DNA from: Desulfobacteraceae bacterium
GTDB lineage: Bacteria; Desulfobacterota; DSM-4660; Desulfatiglandales; Desulfatiglandaceae
NCBI GenBank assembly: GCA_020349865.1
Contig: CP070700.1
Span: forward strand, 3,877,534 to 3,886,706
Length of the DNA stretch: 9,173 nucleotides
Reading direction: 5' to 3'
Made by a program: the position numbers and the translations under genes. Each line of letters starts with the position of its first letter. Position 1 is the stretch's first letter. The notes under the pieces are model-generated. The model saw only the letters and a list, made by a program, of their open reading frames with translations. It was not told the origin of the DNA and ran no database searches. Shown piece after piece: positions 1 through 5,987 of the stretch.

Positions 1-36
1 CGATCGGGGTATGCAGAGGCATAATACTACTTTAAC

Positions 37-68
37 CCCCTCACCCTACCCCTCTCCCCGGGGAGAGG
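37..68. repeat. Half of a dispersed C-rich palindromic repeat
   Basis: A C-rich run leads into a perfect 18-bp palindrome, CCTCTCCCCGGGGAGAGG (51-68). This pattern is typical of the small dispersed hairpin repeats found in intergenic DNA of many Desulfobacterota and related genomes. I see only one arm plus the central palindrome, so the copy is probably a decayed or partial one. One open frame through it (2-79) reads as Pro/Ser-rich peptide up to a stop at 77-79, which is how such repeats usually translate and not a sign of a gene. Confidence 0.5.
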
Positions 69-80
69 TAAGTAGATGAA

Positions 81-103
81 ACCCCGCCGAAAGCGGACGG
101 GGT
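81..103. other. G/C-rich hairpin, possible weak terminator
   Basis: ACCCCG (81-86) pairs with CGGGGT (98-103), and CCG (87-89) pairs with CGG (94-96), around an AAAG loop with one bulged A. That gives a 9-bp G/C-rich stem. No T-run follows on the plus strand, and only TTT follows on the minus strand. It could end transcription of a gene left of the window, but it is not a canonical intrinsic terminator. Confidence 0.35.
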
Positions 104-169
104 ATTGAAAAACATAATAAACGTCATGATGTCCTTCGGCGACACGACATTGCCGCAAAAACTTCCCTG

Positions 170-198
170 TTGACAGGCCGGTTAATAATGAATAAAAA
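170..198 (+). promoter_or_regulatory. Candidate sigma70 promoter upstream of the 390 gene
   Basis: A perfect -35 box TTGACA (170-175) is followed, after 17 bp, by TAAAAA (193-198), which matches 4 of 6 positions of the -10 consensus. Transcription would begin near 205, inside a dyad, leaving a leader of about 185 nt before the ATG at 390. The weak -10 keeps confidence low. Confidence 0.3.
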
Positions 199-212
199 CA
201 ATGCTACATTGT
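198..212. promoter_or_regulatory. Operator-like dyad ACAATG-N3-CATTGT
   Basis: A perfect 6-3-6 inverted repeat lies immediately after the candidate -10 box, where a repressor would block initiation. The geometry suggests a dimeric regulator site, but no regulator gene is in the window and a 6-bp arm can arise by chance. Confidence 0.25.
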
Positions 213-267
213 GGTATTGATACTTTTTTGAAGCTGGGTTTTTCTATCACCGTCCTTCTTCCGAGCC

Positions 268-285
268 TGCCCCACGCGTGGGGCA
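268..285. repeat. Perfect 18-bp palindrome TGCCCCACGCGTGGGGCA
   Basis: Both 9-bp arms are exact, with no loop, so it can be a symmetric protein-binding site or part of a short extruded hairpin. It sits 104 bp before the gene at 390, within the putative leader. The core CCCCACGCGTGGGG resembles the stem of some type I-E CRISPR repeats, but no second copy and no spacers are present. Confidence 0.5.
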
Positions 286-389
286 AACATTAAAACGATC
301 CGGTTGTCAGCGGGACCTATGATCCATTCCAACTGCCGAACCGCAACGAATGCTCTTAGAAAAGGAGATAAAGACGCATAGGGGGAGCG

Positions 390-746
390 ATGGAGCTAAT
401 GTGGGAAGAGCAAGAACCGAATGGAAATACCCACTCCGGCCGAGCAAGACTTGTGGCACTTCTTGTGGATGCAAACAAGGAAAACGGGGTTTTGAAGGAA
501 ACGGTTATTGCCAAATTAGGTTCTATTGAAATACGGTTTTTGACCGTCAATATCCGAGCCACCAGGGAGTTTCATCAAGGGCTATTTTGGTCCAAAGTTG
601 AAAATAAGTTAGATAGAATTAAATTAAGTCCCGAGGAGAAAGATAGGATTGAGTCAAACATCGCTGAAAAAGTGCCCAGACCGAGTAATGAGTGGGCATT
701 ATGGGGCGTAACGTGTATACCGCGTTTTGATACTGAGCGGCCATAG
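390..746 (+). CDS. Conserved-looking hypothetical protein, 118 aa
   Basis: I do not recognise a defined domain. The frame is closed by TAA at 369-371, and the first in-frame ATG is at 390, preceded directly by GGGGGAG (381-387). That is very close for a Shine-Dalgarno, so the ATG at 399 is an alternative start. The protein is soluble with no signal peptide or membrane segment. A beta-rich N-terminal half (residues 18-55) contains a VIAKLGSI stretch, then a W/K/E-rich helical part (65-95), then a RVPRP-like element (KVPRP, 94-98). The N-terminal half faintly recalls the short segment before the catalytic core of some IS transposases (a V-x-x-LG motif), but there is no DDE core here. It stands alone, 124 bp before the sulfur-relay genes. 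Codon use looks coherent, so I think it is a real gene of unknown function. Confidence 0.55.
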   Translation: MELMWEEQEPNGNTHSGRARLVALLVDANKENGVLKETVIAKLGSIEIRFLTVNIRATREFHQGLFWSKVENKLDRIKLSPEEKDRIESNIAEKVPRPSNEWALWGVTCIPRFDTERP

Positions 747-861
747 ATCCGCGGAAACCTGAGGCGATCCCAAAAGGGTTTTTACAGGGTCAAAGAATTT
801 ACTGCCACCAGAACCTAACCCGCCTTCTTTCGAAATACCCTCGCACTATACGATTAAAAAT

Positions 862-866
862 GGAGG
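862..866 (+). promoter_or_regulatory. Ribosome binding site of the DsrE-like gene
   Basis: GGAGG lies 4 nt before the ATG at 871 and fixes that start. A loose TATACG (847-852) upstream could be a -10 box, but it has no good -35 partner. Confidence 0.6.
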
Positions 867-870
867 AATT

Positions 871-1179
871 ATGAGCAAATCCCTTGGAATCTACGTCACT
901 TCAGATAAGCATATGGATAAACTTATCAAATTATGCCAGGCGGCAAAAAAAAAGAACGTTGAGGTGAGTGTGTTTTTTACCCATCTTGGCACCTTGTTGA
1001 GCATGGATCAGCGATTAAAGGAACTACAAGGATTAGCAGCACGAATCGCTCTCTGCAATGTAGGATTTGAGTCCAACAACCTTCAGCGGTCAGAATCCAT
1101 ATTAGATGATAAGGCTTATGCCTCGCAATCATGGCATGCTGAAATGATATATGACTGTGATCGTTATTTAACATTTTGA
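871..1179 (+). CDS. DsrE/TusD-like sulfur relay protein, 102 aa
   Basis: A small soluble Rossmann-like protein of the DsrE/DsrF fold, about the usual length or slightly short. It starts with a beta strand (LGIYVTS, 5-11) and a helix rich in K and A, then VEVSVFFTHLGTLL (30-43), then RIALCNVGFES (59-69). Cys62 (codon 1054-1056) falls where the family carries the persulfide-forming cysteine. Cys22 and Cys96 also occur. DsrE-type proteins pass sulfane sulfur between a donor such as TusA and an acceptor such as TusE/DsrC, and neither partner is in the window. It is the first of three same-strand small genes, so it probably acts in a complex with the next two. An A9 tract (945-953) lies inside the gene. 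The family is inferred from pattern; which subunit it equals is less certain. Confidence 0.72.
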   Translation: MSKSLGIYVTSDKHMDKLIKLCQAAKKKNVEVSVFFTHLGTLLSMDQRLKELQGLAARIALCNVGFESNNLQRSESILDDKAYASQSWHAEMIYDCDRYLTF

Positions 1180-1257
1180 ATCGAAGCAGTTTTGATACCG
1201 GCAATGCCAACAGCCGGATAAAAACCGCAATTGAATAAACCGGAGGATCAAATCGCT

Positions 1258-1560
1258 ATGGAAAACATCAAGCATTGTGCCGTTTTGGTTCGCAGAGCGC
1301 AGGATGTGTGGGAAGGCACCCGTGCGGCGCTTGGCTTAGCGGCACATAACTACGGGGGATATTTGTTTGTTCTCAATGTTACAATCGAAATGACCGATGC
1401 CCTGAAGGATAACCTGGAGTGGCTTGAAGAACTGGAGTGCCCATATTATACGAATGTTGAAGAAAACGCCCAATGGGGCTTCCAGCATATGCCCATCGAA
1501 AAGATAGCCCACAAACTGAAGAAAATGGACCTGGTGATCCCTTTTGGGGATCGGCAATAA
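1258..1560 (+). CDS. DsrF/TusC-like DsrE-family protein, 100 aa
   Basis: I chose the ATG at 1258 because CGGAGGA (1241-1247) sits 10 nt upstream. An upstream TTG at 1231 would place that RBS inside the gene. The product opens with a strand (HCAVLVRR, 6-13), a helix (EGTRAALGLAAHN, 19-31), a hydrophobic strand (GYLFVLNV, 34-41), and a second helix ending at Cys61 (LECPYYTN). It ends with an IPFGDR tail after KKMDLVIP. This strand-helix order with a VR..(q/d).WEG..AALGLA start resembles DsrF/TusC-type members of the DsrE fold. Cys7 and Cys61 are the only cysteines. It follows the DsrE-like gene by 78 bp and precedes the third gene by 24 bp, which supports one transcript and a heteromeric complex. 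Its sulfur role is inferred from the neighbours and fold pattern. Confidence 0.65.
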   Translation: MENIKHCAVLVRRAQDVWEGTRAALGLAAHNYGGYLFVLNVTIEMTDALKDNLEWLEELECPYYTNVEENAQWGFQHMPIEKIAHKLKKMDLVIPFGDRQ

Positions 1561-1584
1561 ATTAGTACATGATGAGGTATTGTT

Positions 1585-1782
1585 ATGCCAAAAAAAAGAA
1601 AAAAAATGCTGCATATACTCAAAACCCCGCCCGATGACCTTCAACGCAACCTCATGTATGCACTTTCCCTGGGATATAACTGTCTTCAAGTCCCACTTTT
1701 CGATATAGAAGACGAATCCCCGGATTACGAGGAACTAATCGATTTGATCTTTGATGTCGATGAGGTTATTAGCTGGTGGTAA
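1585..1782 (+). CDS. Short DsrH/TusB-like protein, 65 aa
   Basis: GAGG (1574-1577) lies 7 nt before the ATG at 1585. A second in-frame ATG at 1606 would begin the protein at MLHILKTPP, which matches how DsrH/TusB proteins normally start. The longer form just adds a basic MPKKRKK tail encoded by two A8 tracts. The rest alternates helix and strand (RNLMYALSLGY, CLQVPLF), then an acidic stretch (DIEDESPDYEELIDLI) and a VDEVISWW end. TusB/DsrH is usually around 95 aa, so this is a shortened version. It has a single cysteine, Cys33. As the third gene of the set it would be the smallest subunit of a DsrEFH-type sulfur relay complex. The DsrH assignment rests on gene order, the MLH start and the hydrophobic-acidic C-terminal pattern, so it is moderately sure. 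Confidence 0.6.
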   Translation: MPKKRKKMLHILKTPPDDLQRNLMYALSLGYNCLQVPLFDIEDESPDYEELIDLIFDVDEVISWW

Positions 1783-2098
1783 TGGTTGCTTGACTGAATG
1801 CCCTATTTCATATTTATCTATATGGATATTTGACGGTGGCGCGTTAGTTCTGGGAGGTGGTCTGGCTTTCAAATTGAACAAATCCAGATTTAAAAAGGAT
1901 TTCTGTGAAAAACAATACAAAAACCCTAAAATGAGACAAAAAATCTTCAAATTGAAGTCACCAAATTCGCCGCACGTGTGGAAGACGGGGAAAAGGCTTT
2001 TAAAATATGAAGTTCGTGTTGACACCAAGTCCCTCCAGTGCTTAAGTTAATAACAATGAACAATGTGTCCAGAGCGTTTTTGGAGGAGGTTATTAACA
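1783..2098 (+). other. 316-bp spacer without a convincing gene
   Basis: AT-rich DNA between the sulfur-relay genes and the peroxiredoxin. A plus-strand open frame runs 1751-2050, but it begins at TTG inside the preceding gene, has no ribosome binding site and reads as low-complexity Lys-rich peptide. A TTGACA (2019-2024) could be a -35 box for the peroxiredoxin, but the best -10 candidate (TTAAGT, 2042-2047) matches only 3 of 6 positions. No intrinsic terminator is visible. Confidence 0.5.
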
Positions 2099-2569
2099 AT
2101 GACAAAGCTAAAGAAGGGGGATAAGGCCCCTGTTTTTAATTTGACAGATCAAAACAGGAAAAAGTTGAAATTGTCTGATTTCAAAGGAAAGAAATTGCTG
2201 CTCTACTTCTATCCAAAAGCAAATACAGGGGGTTGCACTAAGCAGGCCATCAGTGTTCGGGATGCAAAAGGCGATCTTGACCAACTTGGCATCGCTGCTG
2301 TTGGCATTAGCCCCGATCTTCCAGATGCACAGAAGAAGTTCGACGCGAAACAAGGCCTTGGCTTCCCACTCCTTTCAGATCCAGACCACAAGGTGGCCGA
2401 TGCCTACGGGACCTGGGGCGAGAAAGCCATGTATGGGAAAAAATATGAAGGAATTATACGTTCCTCATTTCTGATCGGTCAAGACGGTAAGATTATCGAT
2501 GCGTGGTATAAAGTGAGCCCTAAGGACACGGTTCCCAAGGCCCTGAAGGCCCTCGGAGAAGCTGTGTGA
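2099..2569 (+). CDS. bcp: Peroxiredoxin of the Bcp/PrxQ family, 156 aa
   Basis: It reduces hydrogen peroxide and organic hydroperoxides in the cytoplasm, using thioredoxin or a similar thiol donor. The ATG at 2099 has a near-perfect GGAGGAGG (2082-2089) 9 nt upstream and starts the family-typical MxKLKxGDKAPxF segment. The longer frame from 2063 would swallow this RBS. The thioredoxin-fold active site PxxxTxxC is intact at P39, T43 and Cys46 in the stretch YFYPKANTGGCTKQAI. The conserved Arg follows in IIRSSFLIG. In PrxQ the second (resolving) cysteine is usually five residues on (CTxxAC); here that residue is Ile51 and no other cysteine exists, so the enzyme must work by a 1-Cys mechanism with an external thiol. 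The 156-aa length is normal. No signal peptide. Confidence 0.9.
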   Translation: MTKLKKGDKAPVFNLTDQNRKKLKLSDFKGKKLLLYFYPKANTGGCTKQAISVRDAKGDLDQLGIAAVGISPDLPDAQKKFDAKQGLGFPLLSDPDHKVADAYGTWGEKAMYGKKYEGIIRSSFLIGQDGKIIDAWYKVSPKDTVPKALKALGEAV

Positions 2570-2678
2570 GGCCCTAATAAAATTAAAAAGAAGAATTTTT
2601 GTTTCCTTTTTGAGAATGAATAATTAGAAAAGGGAAGGCCGTTTTGTATCCATCTGGTTGACGACGGAGAGTCATGTT

Positions 2679-3131
2679 TTGAAAGACCTGGACAGCGTGA
2701 AAAAGGATCTCCAAGGTCTCTTTGAATCTCAGCGCCTGGCCGTTCTGGCCACTCAGAATGAGGGACAGCCCTACACCAGCCTGGTGGCCTTTGCTACCAG
2801 CAAAAATCTCAAGCACCTTTTCTTTGCCACAACTCGGGCAACTCGGAAGTTTGCAAATCTATTGGCCGACTCGAGGGTGGCAATGCTTGTGGACAGCCGA
2901 TCCAATGAAGTCTCCGATTTCAGATGGGCCATGGCCGTGACGGCCACGGGCGAGGCAGAGGAGGTGGAGCTTCATGAGCGTGATAAGGTATTACAAATCT
3001 ACCTCGAGAAGCATCCCCATCTTGAGGATTTTGTATCTGCTCCTAGTTGTGCTTTTCTGAGAATTCGGGTGCACAGATACTACGTGGCAACCCGTTTCCA
3101 GAAAGTCATAGAACTCCACGTGAAGCCATGA
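2679..3131 (+). CDS. PPOX-type FMN split-barrel protein, 150 aa
   Basis: A pyridoxamine 5'-phosphate oxidase-like flavin-binding split barrel. Typical signatures in order are RLAVLATQNEGQPYTSLVAFA (19-39), HLFFATTRATRKFANLL (46-62), SRVAMLVD (65-72), AMAVTATGEAEEV (84-96) and FLRIRVHRYYVATRFQ (126-141). The TTRATRKF segment is where the family contacts the FMN phosphate. The frame offers no ATG start. The TTG at 2679 has CGGAGAG (2665-2671) 7 nt upstream; a TTG at 2658 (157 aa) lacks an RBS at a usable distance. The length suits the small PPOX proteins that bind FMN, F420 or heme; which ligand is unknown. It is not the classical PdxH. Its stop overlaps the start of the next gene (ATGA, 3128-3131), so translation is coupled, and a shared function with the phosphotransferase-like protein is likely but unknown. 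Confidence 0.82.
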   Translation: MKDLDSVKKDLQGLFESQRLAVLATQNEGQPYTSLVAFATSKNLKHLFFATTRATRKFANLLADSRVAMLVDSRSNEVSDFRWAMAVTATGEAEEVELHERDKVLQIYLEKHPHLEDFVSAPSCAFLRIRVHRYYVATRFQKVIELHVKP

Positions 3132-5332
3132 ATCTTGTTTTAGATCTCCACAGCATCAATGAGCAGGAACGCCTTCGTGTAGGGGGTAAGGGATTCGCCC
3201 TTGCGGAGATGGCACAAAAAGGGCTTCGCGTGCCTGAAGCGGTCTGCATCACCACAGAGGCCTACAACGAATATGTTGTATCAACGGGCGTCAGAGATCA
3301 GATTGTTCTGGAGCTCTATCGTAAGGCCTTCGAGGATATGCGATGGGAAGAGATTTGGGATATTTCGCTGCGGATCCGTGGTCTATTCATAAAGACCCCT
3401 ATCCCACCTGATTTGCGCGACGTGTTAATCCCCGCAATCAAATCAAGATTTTTGAGAAAGGCGGTCTCGGTGAGATCCTCAGCGCCTGGAGAGGATTCAT
3501 CGAAAACGTCGTTCGCGGGTCTACACGAATCTTTTGTCAATATCTCTGGGGAGGTTCCCATCCTGGATAATATCCGACTGGTTTGGGCCTCCTTGTGGTC
3601 TGATCGAGCTCTTCTCTATCGTAAGGAGTTGGGCTTGGACGTAAAAAAGAGCGCCATGGCTGTCATAATCCAGGAAATGGTCCTTGGTGAGCGGTCAGGA
3701 GTCGCATTTGGGAAAAACCCCATCGATGAATCCCAGGCTGTGGTGGAAGCGGTGTATGGACTAAACCAGGGACTTGTGGATGGCAGGGTTGAACCGGACC
3801 GATGGATCCTGAATCGAAAGACAGGCGTGATCATCTCCCACAGTCCATCGCGTAGGGAAAAAGCACTAAAGCCCGCCCCTGAGGGTGTCCGCCTCGTGTC
3901 CCTCTCAGCCGGGCTTAAAAGTAAGCCCCCTTTGGAAGAAGGAGAAATAAAGGAGGTTTACGGTCTTGCCGTGAAAGCGGAGTCTTTGTTCGGGGCGCCT
4001 CAGGATGTGGAATGGACTTACAAAAGGGATATCTTGCATTCTCTCCAGGCGCGGCCCATTACGGCCGGGCCGTCTTCGGAAGATGACGAGAGGCGCTGGT
4101 ATCTCAGTTTGCACAGAAGTTTTGATAACCTGAAAGAGCTCCGCACAAAAATCGAAAAAGAACTTATTCCCGCCATGGAGGAAGAGTCTTCCCAATTGGC
4201 TCATCGCACTATTACTGGCCTTTCTGATGCTGAACTTGCTGATGAGATTGAGTACAGAAAACGTATTCATGAAAAGTGGTTGGACACCTACAAGCGCGAT
4301 TGTATTCCCTTTGCCCATGGCATGCGCCTGTTCGGTCAAATCTATAATGATGTGGTACATCCTAAGGACCCCTTCGAGTTCATGGAATTGCTTGTTGGCG
4401 CCAAGATGGTAAGCATTGAAAGAAATCGGATGTTGGAAAATATGGCATCAAGGATACGAAGGGACCGTCATCTTAGAGTGTGCCTGAGACAGAATAAGAT
4501 CGAGGAATGTGATTCAAAATTTCGCAAAATTTTCAATACGTTTTTTGAGAAGTTTGGGGATCTCAGTTGGGGAGATGCTCGATTTGGGCAGGATTCCCAT
4601 GCACTGCTTCAATTTCTCCTGAAAATGGCGTCCCGCCCACCAGCAAAGGGGAGACCCAAGGTCAAGGACATGAGAACGCTTCAGGATAAATTTCTATCGC
4701 GTTTTGATCGGGATCAGAGGCCATATGCAGCGGAGATGCTCGACCTGGCTCGAGCGAGCTATCGCTTCAGGGATGATGACAATACCTATCTGGGCAAAAT
4801 CGAAGGACAATGGCTCGCAGCTCTGGAAGAGGGCAGAAGGCGCATCGGCAAGCGCTGCAAGATGGATACGGCGTCTGTTGAAGCTGAGCAGATCATCAAG
4901 GCCTTGAATGATGAGACAGAAACCCCAACGGCCTGTGTCTTGCCTGAGGCAGGATTGATTGAGGGCGAATTCAAGATAAAGGCAAGACAGCTGGTGGGTC
5001 AGCCAGCGGGACCCGGTATAGCCTTTGGGACGGCCCGTGTCGTCCAAGATCCTTCAGATCTCTTCAAATTCAAGACCGGAGAGGTCCTGGTCTGCGATTC
5101 GGTAGATCCCAATATGACCTTCGTCGTGCCCCTCGCGGCAGGAATTGTGGAGAGAAGGGGCGGAATGTTGATTCACGGAGCGATCATAGCTCGGGAATAC
5201 GGCATACCCTGTGTCACCGGGGTTGCGGACGCTGCAAAGTTAATTCGAACGGGAGACAGGGTCACCTTGGATGGGCATCTGGGGATCGTGATTATCGGGG
5301 ACCCGAGCTTGAAGGATGCAGAGGTTGCTTGA
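3128..5332 (+). CDS. PEP-synthase/RPH-like phosphotransferase lacking the PEP-binding barrel, 734 aa
   Basis: The ATG at 3128 overlaps the preceding stop as ATGA. An upstream ATG at 3047 lies deep in that gene and is rejected. Residues 15-312 form a PPDK/PEP-synthase ATP-grasp domain: GGKGFALAEM (Lys21), VSVRSSAPGEDS (Arg116), GLHESF, the DVEWTY strand (Glu295) and the closing LQARPI (Arg309). A helical middle part (320-600) includes ASYRFRDDDNTYLG (543-556). Residues 620-722 are the swivelling phosphohistidine domain: ERRGGMLIHGAIIARE with His683 (codon 5174-5176), then YGIPCV. The protein ends there, without the roughly 300-residue PEP/pyruvate-binding TIM barrel of PEP synthase and PPDK. 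The order ATP-grasp, helical, His domain is that of rifampin phosphotransferase and its uncharacterised relatives. It should autophosphorylate from ATP and move phosphate to an acceptor bound by the middle domain. The acceptor cannot be read from the sequence. Confidence 0.82.
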   Translation: MNLVLDLHSINEQERLRVGGKGFALAEMAQKGLRVPEAVCITTEAYNEYVVSTGVRDQIVLELYRKAFEDMRWEEIWDISLRIRGLFIKTPIPPDLRDVLIPAIKSRFLRKAVSVRSSAPGEDSSKTSFAGLHESFVNISGEVPILDNIRLVWASLWSDRALLYRKELGLDVKKSAMAVIIQEMVLGERSGVAFGKNPIDESQAVVEAVYGLNQGLVDGRVEPDRWILNRKTGVIISHSPSRREKALKPAPEGVRLVSLSAGLKSKPPLEEGEIKEVYGLAVKAESLFGAPQDVEWTYKRDILHSLQARPITAGPSSEDDERRWYLSLHRSFDNLKELRTKIEKELIPAMEEESSQLAHRTITGLSDAELADEIEYRKRIHEKWLDTYKRDCIPFAHGMRLFGQIYNDVVHPKDPFEFMELLVGAKMVSIERNRMLENMASRIRRDRHLRVCLRQNKIEECDSKFRKIFNTFFEKFGDLSWGDARFGQDSHALLQFLLKMASRPPAKGRPKVKDMRTLQDKFLSRFDRDQRPYAAEMLDLARASYRFRDDDNTYLGKIEGQWLAALEEGRRRIGKRCKMDTASVEAEQIIKALNDETETPTACVLPEAGLIEGEFKIKARQLVGQPAGPGIAFGTARVVQDPSDLFKFKTGEVLVCDSVDPNMTFVVPLAAGIVERRGGMLIHGAIIAREYGIPCVTGVADAAKLIRTGDRVTLDGHLGIVIIGDPSLKDAEVA

Positions 5333-5383
5333 GGGGCTGGACGTGTGTCCGCGAGATCAAGGCATATCTTTTGGAGCAACCGA

Positions 5384-5485
5384 CTCAGATGCCGTAAGCG
5401 CGTCTCGCAAAATTTGGAATGTGGCATGGTCTTTCCCACGGCGGCCTTTACTCCGTTTTTTTAGGGATACATACGGCATCCTGAG
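5384..5485. repeat. Inverted repeat with 75-nt spacer after the phosphotransferase gene
   Basis: CTCAGATGCCGTA (5384-5396) is matched by TACGGCATCCTGAG (5472-5485) with one extra C. The loop between holds a T7 run after ACTCCG. It could be a long imperfect terminator structure or the ends of a decayed small element. Confidence 0.4.
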
Positions 5486-5631
5486 ACGCTGATTATCCTT
5501 CAGTTTTTTCCAATTCCTTTGTGAAATAGCCCATTCGACCCCCTCACTTCATAAGAAACTTATCAATAAAGTAACACCCCAATCGAGCGAAACAATCCGG
5601 TTGATTTTCGATAGATGCGTTGGCACACAAG

Positions 5632-5673
5632 GCTTTTGCAAAGCTACAAAGCGTCATTCATAACTCATTCATA
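5632..5673. promoter_or_regulatory. Operator-like dyad and direct repeats
   Basis: GCTTT-N3-AAAGC (5632-5644) is a perfect dyad. Ten bases on, TCATTCATA occurs twice (5654-5662 and 5665-5673), 11 bp apart start to start, which is about one helical turn and suits a dimeric or side-by-side regulator. The second motif overlaps the candidate promoter next to it. Confidence 0.25.
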
Positions 5674-5686
5674 GGTACTTTATAAA
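5658..5686 (+). promoter_or_regulatory. Candidate promoter for the DUF523-DUF1722 gene
   Basis: TTCATA (5658-5663, 4 of 6) and TATAAA (5681-5686, 5 of 6) are spaced 17 bp. It overlaps the direct repeats. The transcript would have a leader of about 300 nt that runs through the MITE-like element before the ATG at 5988. Confidence 0.25.
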
Positions 5687-5718
5687 ACAGGCAAATATCG
5701 TTTCACATAGATCAAACA

Positions 5719-5820
5719 AAATCCCCCTCGATCCCTCTTGTATAATTGTGCCATATGGCGATACTAATAAAGGGGTAAGCAAAAGTCCTCCCCTTTTGTA
5801 AAGGGAGTTAGAGGGGATTT
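5719..5820. mobile_element. MITE-like dispersed repeat, about 102 bp
   Basis: The left end reads AAATCCCCCTC (5719-5729) and the right end GAGGGGATTT (5811-5820), which are imperfect terminal inverted repeats. Next to the right end is a hairpin CTCCC...GGGAG (5788-5807) with a bulged C and TTTTGT/AAA core. This is the common AAATCCCCC...GGGGGATTT family of small non-autonomous palindromic elements seen in many Desulfobacterota and other environmental bacteria. It has no coding capacity. A perfect TATAAT (5741-5746) lies inside it, but no -35 box is at the right distance. Confidence 0.6.
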
Positions 5821-5987
5821 ATGAGCACCTTTTGGCTCAATTGGGGTAACACATTCTAAAAAGGAGAAAAAGCGGATTTGGGTTAAAAAAAGGTTATTCT
5901 TTGAGATGTCACATTTTGTGTTGCCTAGGGGCTGCAGCGTTGTTATGTTCAAGATGATTACATTATACAAGCACCAAGGTTATCCGA

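Larger units (their letters stand above)
5333..5987 (+). other. 655-bp intergenic region with repeats
   Basis: No convincing gene on either strand. It contains, left to right, a widely spaced inverted repeat (5384-5485), a 5-3-5 dyad (5632-5644), a pair of 9-bp direct repeats (5654-5673), a possible promoter, and a MITE-like element (5719-5820). A minus-strand frame at 5764-5970 is a translation of the repeat. The 3' end carries the weak RBS AAGG (5976-5979) of the next gene. Confidence 0.6.

Noticed and set aside
268..285. Possible CRISPR repeat
   Set aside because: Only one copy is present, with no spacers and no cas genes in the window.
760..800. Terminator after the 390 gene (CCC-AAAA-GGG-TTTTT)
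   Set aside because: The stem is only 3 bp, too weak to call an intrinsic terminator.
1751..2050. Plus-strand 99-codon open frame after the DsrH-like gene
   Set aside because: It begins at TTG within the preceding gene, has no RBS, and reads as Lys-rich low-complexity peptide with no family pattern.
3047..3127. N-terminal extension of the phosphotransferase-like gene
   Set aside because: It lies wholly inside the PPOX gene in another frame. The ATG at 3128 in the ATGA overlap starts exactly before the ATP-grasp domain.
3905..4360. Minus-strand 151-codon frame
   Set aside because: It is antisense to a strongly supported gene, with no RBS and no recognisable protein pattern.
5621..5640. Sigma54-type promoter (TGGCAC ... 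TTGCA)
   Set aside because: The gap between the GG and GC elements is about 4 bp too long for a -24/-12 promoter.
5764..5970. Minus-strand 68-codon frame in the spacer
   Set aside because: Part of it is the translated MITE-like repeat (SPLTPFTKG-type peptide), a common false ORF.
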